Source: Bacillota bacterium
GTDB taxonomy: Bacteria; Bacillota; UBA4882; UBA8346
DNA: 64,000 nucleotides
Assembly (NCBI GenBank): GCA_029553165.1
Contig: JAKPCT010000185.1
Coordinates: 1-64,000, forward strand
Reading direction: 5' to 3'
A program made the position numbers and the translations under genes. Below, piece by piece: positions 60,821 through 64,000 of this stretch. The notes beneath the pieces were generated by a model, which was given only the letters and a program-made list of their open reading frames with translations, ran no database searches and was not told where the DNA came from. Position 1 is the stretch's first letter. Each line of letters starts with the position of its first letter.

Positions 60821-61141
60821 ATGATAACACTAGACCAAACTAATTTTGATTCAATTGTTGGACAATCTCAGGAGCCTGTTTTAGTAGATTTTTGGGCGCC
60901 GTGGTGTGGCCCCTGCAAGATGATTGCTCCGGTGATCGAGGAGATTGCTACTGAGTACCAGGGTAAATTGAAAGTTGCTAAAATTAATGTGGACGACAAT
61001 CAGGAACTGGCAAGTAGATATGGGATTATGAGTATTCCGACAATTTGCTTATTTGTTGCCAGTGAGGTTAAGTTAACGTTGGTTGGCTTCCGTTCTAAAA
61101 AAGAGCTGACTGCGGAGATTGACCGCGTGTTGAATGGTTAA
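60821..61141 (+). CDS. trxA: thioredoxin
   Basis: 106 aa, single thioredoxin domain. The active site WCGPC has C29 and C32, in 'DFWAPWCGPCKMIAP', and the cis-proline is in 'IMSIPTICLF'. It reduces disulfides in the cytoplasm with thioredoxin reductase, which is not in the window. GAAGGGGTATTCAA precedes the ATG. A third cysteine follows the cis-Pro loop (TICLF), where most thioredoxins have Leu or Met. Confidence 0.94.
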   Translation: MITLDQTNFDSIVGQSQEPVLVDFWAPWCGPCKMIAPVIEEIATEYQGKLKVAKINVDDNQELASRYGIMSIPTICLFVASEVKLTLVGFRSKKELTAEIDRVLNG

Positions 61142-61170
61142 TTAAGATTCAGTGAACAGTCATTATAATA

Positions 61171-61199
61171 TTGACAATACTTATTATTTTGATTATAAT
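61171..61199 (+). promoter_or_regulatory. consensus promoter of metK
   Basis: TTGACA (61171-61176), exactly 17 nt, TATAAT (61194-61199). It is a perfect sigma-A consensus promoter; transcription would begin near 61206, about 25 nt before the riboswitch. Confidence 0.85.
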
Positions 61200-61229
61200 T
61201 TGAAATGTTTCCATAGAAAATAAATAATT

Positions 61230-61376
61230 CTCATCAAGAGTGGTGGAGGGAATGGGCCTGATGATACCCGGCAACCCAGAACAAGAGATTTTGTTCGAAG
61301 GTGCTAATTCCCCCAGTTATTCTGGAAGATGAGTTTTTAATAAACCTCCTTCCAACCAAGGAAGGATTATTTTTTT
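61230..61376 (+). promoter_or_regulatory. SAM-I (S-box) riboswitch with terminator
   Basis: The aptamer runs 61230-61333. P1 is CTCATC (61230-61235) with GATGAG (61328-61333). The conserved cores are AAGAGTGGTGGAGGGA and 'GCCTGATGATACCCGGCAACC'-type. The terminator is TCCTTCC (61347-61353) with GGAAGGA (61360-61366) and a T-tract to 61376. TGGAAG (61323-61328) can instead pair with CTTCCA (61349-61354), the antiterminator, which uses the P1 strand. Bound SAM stabilises P1 and so allows termination: metK is shut off when SAM is plentiful. Confidence 0.95.
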
Positions 61377-61393
61377 ATAAAGGGGTGTTTGAG

Positions 61394-62590
61394 ATGAGTA
61401 AGAAATATTTGTTTACTTCAGAGTCGGTGACCGAGGGACATCCTGATAAGATCTGCGATCAGATTTCGGATGCGGTTTTGGATGCGATTTACAGTTGTGA
61501 CCCAATGGCCAGGGTTGCCTGTGAGACTGCAGTAACTACCGGGTTAGTTCTGGTTATGGGTGAAATTACGACCAATTGTTATGTTGATATTCCTAAAATC
61601 GTCCGTGAGACGATTAGAGAGATCGGATATACTCGAGCCAAGTTTGGATTTGATTCTGAGACTTGCGCAGTGTTGACATCAATTGATGAACAATCACCCG
61701 ATATTGCAATGGGTGTCGATAAAGCCTTAGAGGCTAAGCAGGGTGAGATGAGTGAAGCGGAGATTGAGGCAATTGGCGCCGGAGATCAGGGTTTGGTATT
61801 TGGTTTTGCTTGTGACGAAACTCCCGAATATATGCCAATGCCAATTGCACTGGCCCACCGGCTCACCCGAAGATTGACCGAAGTTCGTAAAAATGAGGAA
61901 CTTCCATACTTAAGACCTGATGGTAAAAGCCAGGTAACAGTGGAATATGTGGATGGAGTTGCGACTCGGATTGATACTGTAGTTATTTCCAGTCAACATG
62001 ATCCCAGTGTTGAACATGATCAGATCGAACAAGACATTATTAACAAGGTAATCAAACATGTTATTCCAGCCAATTTAATTGATGCCAAGACCAGATTTTT
62101 GATCAATCCGACCGGACGATTTGTCGTTGGCGGACCGCAAGGGGATTCCGGACTAACCGGCCGTAAGATTATTGTTGATACATACGGTGGAATGGCCAGA
62201 CATGGTGGTGGCGCTTTCTCTGGTAAAGATCCTACTAAAGTTGACCGTTCTGCAGCTTATGCAGCAAGACATGCGGCTAAAAATATCGTTGCTGCCGGAA
62301 TTGCTAAGAAATGCGAGATCCAATTGGCATATGCGATTGGTGTGGCCAAGCCGGTTTCGATTTTAGTAGATACTTTCGGGACCGGAATCATCGCCGATGA
62401 AGCGATTGTGGAGTTGGTAGTGAAGACGTTTGACTTCAGACCGGCAGCAATTATTCGGGATCTTGATTTGCGAAGACCGATATATAAGCAAGTAGCGGCT
62501 TATGGCCATTTTGGAAGAAATGATCTGGATCTACCTTGGGAAAAACTGAATAAGGTTGAGGAATTAAAAAAATATTTAAATACTAATTGA
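61394..62590 (+). CDS. metK: S-adenosylmethionine synthase MetK
   Basis: 398 aa from ATG 61394 ([23 protein letters not shown]...), 7 nt after AGGGGTG; frames that begin earlier run into the riboswitch and are not the start. It makes SAM from methionine and ATP. Typical motifs are '[16 protein letters not shown]', '[16 protein letters not shown]', '[28 protein letters not shown]' and '[18 protein letters not shown]'. It is regulated by the SAM riboswitch upstream. A good terminator follows. Confidence 0.97.
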   Translation: MSKKYLFTSESVTEGHPDKICDQISDAVLDAIYSCDPMARVACETAVTTGLVLVMGEITTNCYVDIPKIVRETIREIGYTRAKFGFDSETCAVLTSIDEQSPDIAMGVDKALEAKQGEMSEAEIEAIGAGDQGLVFGFACDETPEYMPMPIALAHRLTRRLTEVRKNEELPYLRPDGKSQVTVEYVDGVATRIDTVVISSQHDPSVEHDQIEQDIINKVIKHVIPANLIDAKTRFLINPTGRFVVGGPQGDSGLTGRKIIVDTYGGMARHGGGAFSGKDPTKVDRSAAYAARHAAKNIVAAGIAKKCEIQLAYAIGVAKPVSILVDTFGTGIIADEAIVELVVKTFDFRPAAIIRDLDLRRPIYKQVAAYGHFGRNDLDLPWEKLNKVEELKKYLNTN

Positions 62591-62617
62591 TTAATTCTTC
62601 ACTTAAAAAACTACACT

Positions 62618-62655
62618 AACCTCTGGATACAGTCTTCTGTAACCAGAGGTTTTTC
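62618..62655 (+). terminator. terminator after metK
   Basis: AACCTCTGG (62618-62626) pairs with CCAGAGGTT (62643-62651), with an inner TACAG/CTGTA stem in the loop, followed by TTTTTCATTT. Confidence 0.85.
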
Positions 62656-62752
62656 ATTTGTTTCCAAAATTCTTTTTCCGAAAGTTTTACTATAAAGTTC
62701 AATGCTTGCTTTGCCGAATTTTTAATTAACAGTTGAGTAAAGGTGTGATAAT

Positions 62753-63913
62753 TTGCCTGAAGCTCTTGACTTTAGTATTATTGACCGAATAATTAAGGAA
62801 ACAATGGCGGCGATTGAATCAAGTAAAGAAAGCTTGTTCGATATTGCCGAGACTGCTAAAAGTGTTCAAAGTAAGATGCAGAGTGATCTGGAGAAAGTTA
62901 ATGAAGAGGTTAAAAAAGTAATTATTGAGGTTGATAACCTAGAAATTAAGTATAAACATGCCCGTTTGCGATTGATGGAAGTTAGCAGAGACTTTTCCAG
63001 ATATACTGAGGAGGATATTAAGAGAGCCTACGCGCATGCCCAGGAACTGCAGATTAAACTAGCGGTTGAGCGTGAACGTGAATCCGGTTTAAGGCTGAAA
63101 AGGGATGAACTGTCCCGTTCAATTGTTAAAGTTAACGAGATGGCTCATAAAGCAGATGAACTGGTATCAAAAGTGGATATTGCGCTGACTTTTCTTAATG
63201 GCAATTTAAATGAATTCAGTCAGCAGATGGAAGGAATTCAACAAAAACAATTAATAGGTGGGAAGATCATTTTGGCTCAAGAAGAAGAACGTAAGCGTGT
63301 AGCCCGGGAGATTCATGACGGTCCGGCCCAGACCATGGCCAATGTTGTTCTCCGGGCCGAATTATGTGAGAAGTTATTAACGACTAACCGTGACGAAGTA
63401 ACAACTGAACTGCGTGACTTGAAGAAGGTTGTGAAAGAGAGTTTACAAGAGATTCGCCGGATTATCTTTAATTTGCGGCCAATGACCTTAGATGATTTGG
63501 GATTGATTCCAACAGTACGCCGTTATATTGAAGAGTTGAAAGTGCGGGAGAATTTTAATGTCCAGTTGGAGATCCATGGCGAGGAACAACGTTTGAAAAA
63601 CACGTACGAAGTAGCATTGTTTCGTTTGATTCAAGAGAGTTTGAACAATGCCCGCAAACATGCTAAGGCCAATAAAATCAAGGTCAATATTAATACCACT
63701 GAAACTGATATTTCCGTCTCAATCAGTGATGATGGAAAAGGGTTTGACCTTGAGAAAGTTATGAATGAAGCCGTCGGTAAGGAGAGTTTTGGTCTGCTTA
63801 GTATGAAGGAGAGAATTGAATTGCTCAATGGCAGCTTGAATATTGATTCAACTATTGGTGTTGGCACCACCATAACGGTCTGTATTCCGTTGGAAAACGC
63901 ATTACCATTATAG
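62753..63913 (+). CDS. degS: DegS-type sensor histidine kinase
   Basis: 386 aa, TTG start with AAAGGTG upstream. It is cytoplasmic, with no membrane helix. The N-terminal half (about residues 15-175) is coiled coil, the DegS sensor domain. The HisKA_3 site is H188 in 'REIHDGPAQTMANVV', and 'SLNNARKHAKANKIKV' and 'DDGKGFD' plus 'FGLLSMKERIELLNG' belong to the HATPase domain. It phosphorylates DegU, whose gene starts 52 bp later. In Bacillus the pair controls degradative enzymes, competence and motility; the targets here are not shown. Confidence 0.93.
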   Translation: MPEALDFSIIDRIIKETMAAIESSKESLFDIAETAKSVQSKMQSDLEKVNEEVKKVIIEVDNLEIKYKHARLRLMEVSRDFSRYTEEDIKRAYAHAQELQIKLAVERERESGLRLKRDELSRSIVKVNEMAHKADELVSKVDIALTFLNGNLNEFSQQMEGIQQKQLIGGKIILAQEEERKRVAREIHDGPAQTMANVVLRAELCEKLLTTNRDEVTTELRDLKKVVKESLQEIRRIIFNLRPMTLDDLGLIPTVRRYIEELKVRENFNVQLEIHGEEQRLKNTYEVALFRLIQESLNNARKHAKANKIKVNINTTETDISVSISDDGKGFDLEKVMNEAVGKESFGLLSMKERIELLNGSLNIDSTIGVGTTITVCIPLENALPL

Positions 63914-63965
63914 GTGTTTTACAAAATCGATCCTTCCCAAATGCGGTTGTAAATTGAGGTGTAAT

Positions 63966-64000
63966 ATGTCAGCGATTAGAGTAATGATAGTTGATGACCA
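63966..64000 (+). CDS. degU: DegU-type response regulator, 5' end only
   Basis: Only the first 12 codons are visible: MSAIRVMIVDDH, the start of a receiver domain with the acidic pair in VDD. GAGGTG (63956-63961) precedes ATG 63966. Its position 52 bp after degS makes the NarL/DegU-family partner the likely identity. The rest lies past the window edge. Confidence 0.75.
   Translation, partial: MSAIRVMIVDD

Noticed and set aside
61301-61393. In-frame upstream extension of metK
   Set aside because: It begins inside the SAM riboswitch and terminator; MetK homologues start at the [12 protein letters not shown] segment.
1-64000. CRISPR array, prophage, toxin-antitoxin pair or defence island
   Set aside because: No regularly spaced repeats, phage structural genes or recognised toxin/antitoxin or defence proteins were seen on either strand.

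Overview
The window is about 64 kb of a low-GC, endospore-forming, flagellated Gram-positive bacterium (Bacillota, probably a clostridial or deep-branching lineage). Four things support this: a Bacillus/Clostridium-type flagellar operon with fliY, cheC, cheD, flhF, flhG and sigD; the sporulation genes spoIIGA, sigE, sigG and spoIIR; a ger spore-germinant receptor operon; and strong aGGAGGt ribosome binding sites with frequent GTG and TTG starts. The species cannot be fixed from the sequence alone.

Layout. (1) 1-580: the 3' tail of an IS3-family transposase gene, a probable C-terminal scrap of a flippase-like membrane protein, and two terminators. (2) 581-25017: one long co-directional flagellar/chemotaxis operon: fliK, flgD, a small flagellar-operon gene, flgE, flbD, motA, motB, fliL, fliM, fliY, cheY, fliO, fliP, fliQ, fliR, flhB, flhA, flhF, flhG, cheA, cheW, cheC, cheD, sigD, a FapA/DUF342 gene, a 112-aa gene of unknown function and a SwrB-like gene. 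It holds hook-length control, hook, motor stator, switch, export apparatus, chemotaxis core and the flagellar sigma factor. The basal-body genes that usually precede fliK, and cheB/cheR, are not in the window. (3) 25030-26992: ftsQ and ftsZ follow 12 bp after the flagellar genes, with no ftsA; a strong terminator ends the block. (4) 27173-30603: a compact sporulation block, spoIIGA-sigE then sigG-spoIIR. It contains the protease that activates pro-sigma-E, pro-sigma-E itself, the forespore factor sigma-G and the forespore signal SpoIIR. A good sigma-F-type promoter precedes sigG.

(5) 31073-42409: mixed genes. These are a nitrilase-family amidase, a convergent MFS transporter, a membrane-anchored metallophosphoesterase, a zinc-ribbon/acidic/PH-like protein, a DUF523 protein, tRNA-Gly(UCC), a secreted hypothetical protein, tRNA-Arg(UCU), a small MarR-like regulator, a tiny ORF and an 1118-aa multi-PAS hybrid histidine kinase. 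(6) 42573-47798: a germinant-receptor operon gerA-gerC-gerB-(small D-subunit-like)-gerB, whose second gerB is a tandem duplicate that carries a scar of the gerC 3' end. (7) 47929-55925: a PC4/YdbC-like protein, an NrtR-like Nudix regulator, an MCP with a LytS-type 5TM sensor, the tldD/tldE protease pair and murD. (8) 56099-62590: central metabolism. accD-accA follow a small DUF2007-like gene and a palindromic operator-like site; then come pfkA-pyk, trxA and metK, the last under a complete SAM-I riboswitch with a consensus promoter. (9) 62753-64000: degS and the first codons of degU.

No CRISPR array, prophage, defence island or clearly new multi-gene system was found. The points most worth a second look are the sigG-spoIIR operon under a sigma-F-type promoter, the flagellar operon running straight into ftsQ-ftsZ, the gerB duplication scar, the NrtR-like gene with a palindrome inside its own promoter, the operator-like repeat upstream of the acetyl-CoA carboxylase genes, and several leader hairpins that could mask ribosome binding sites.
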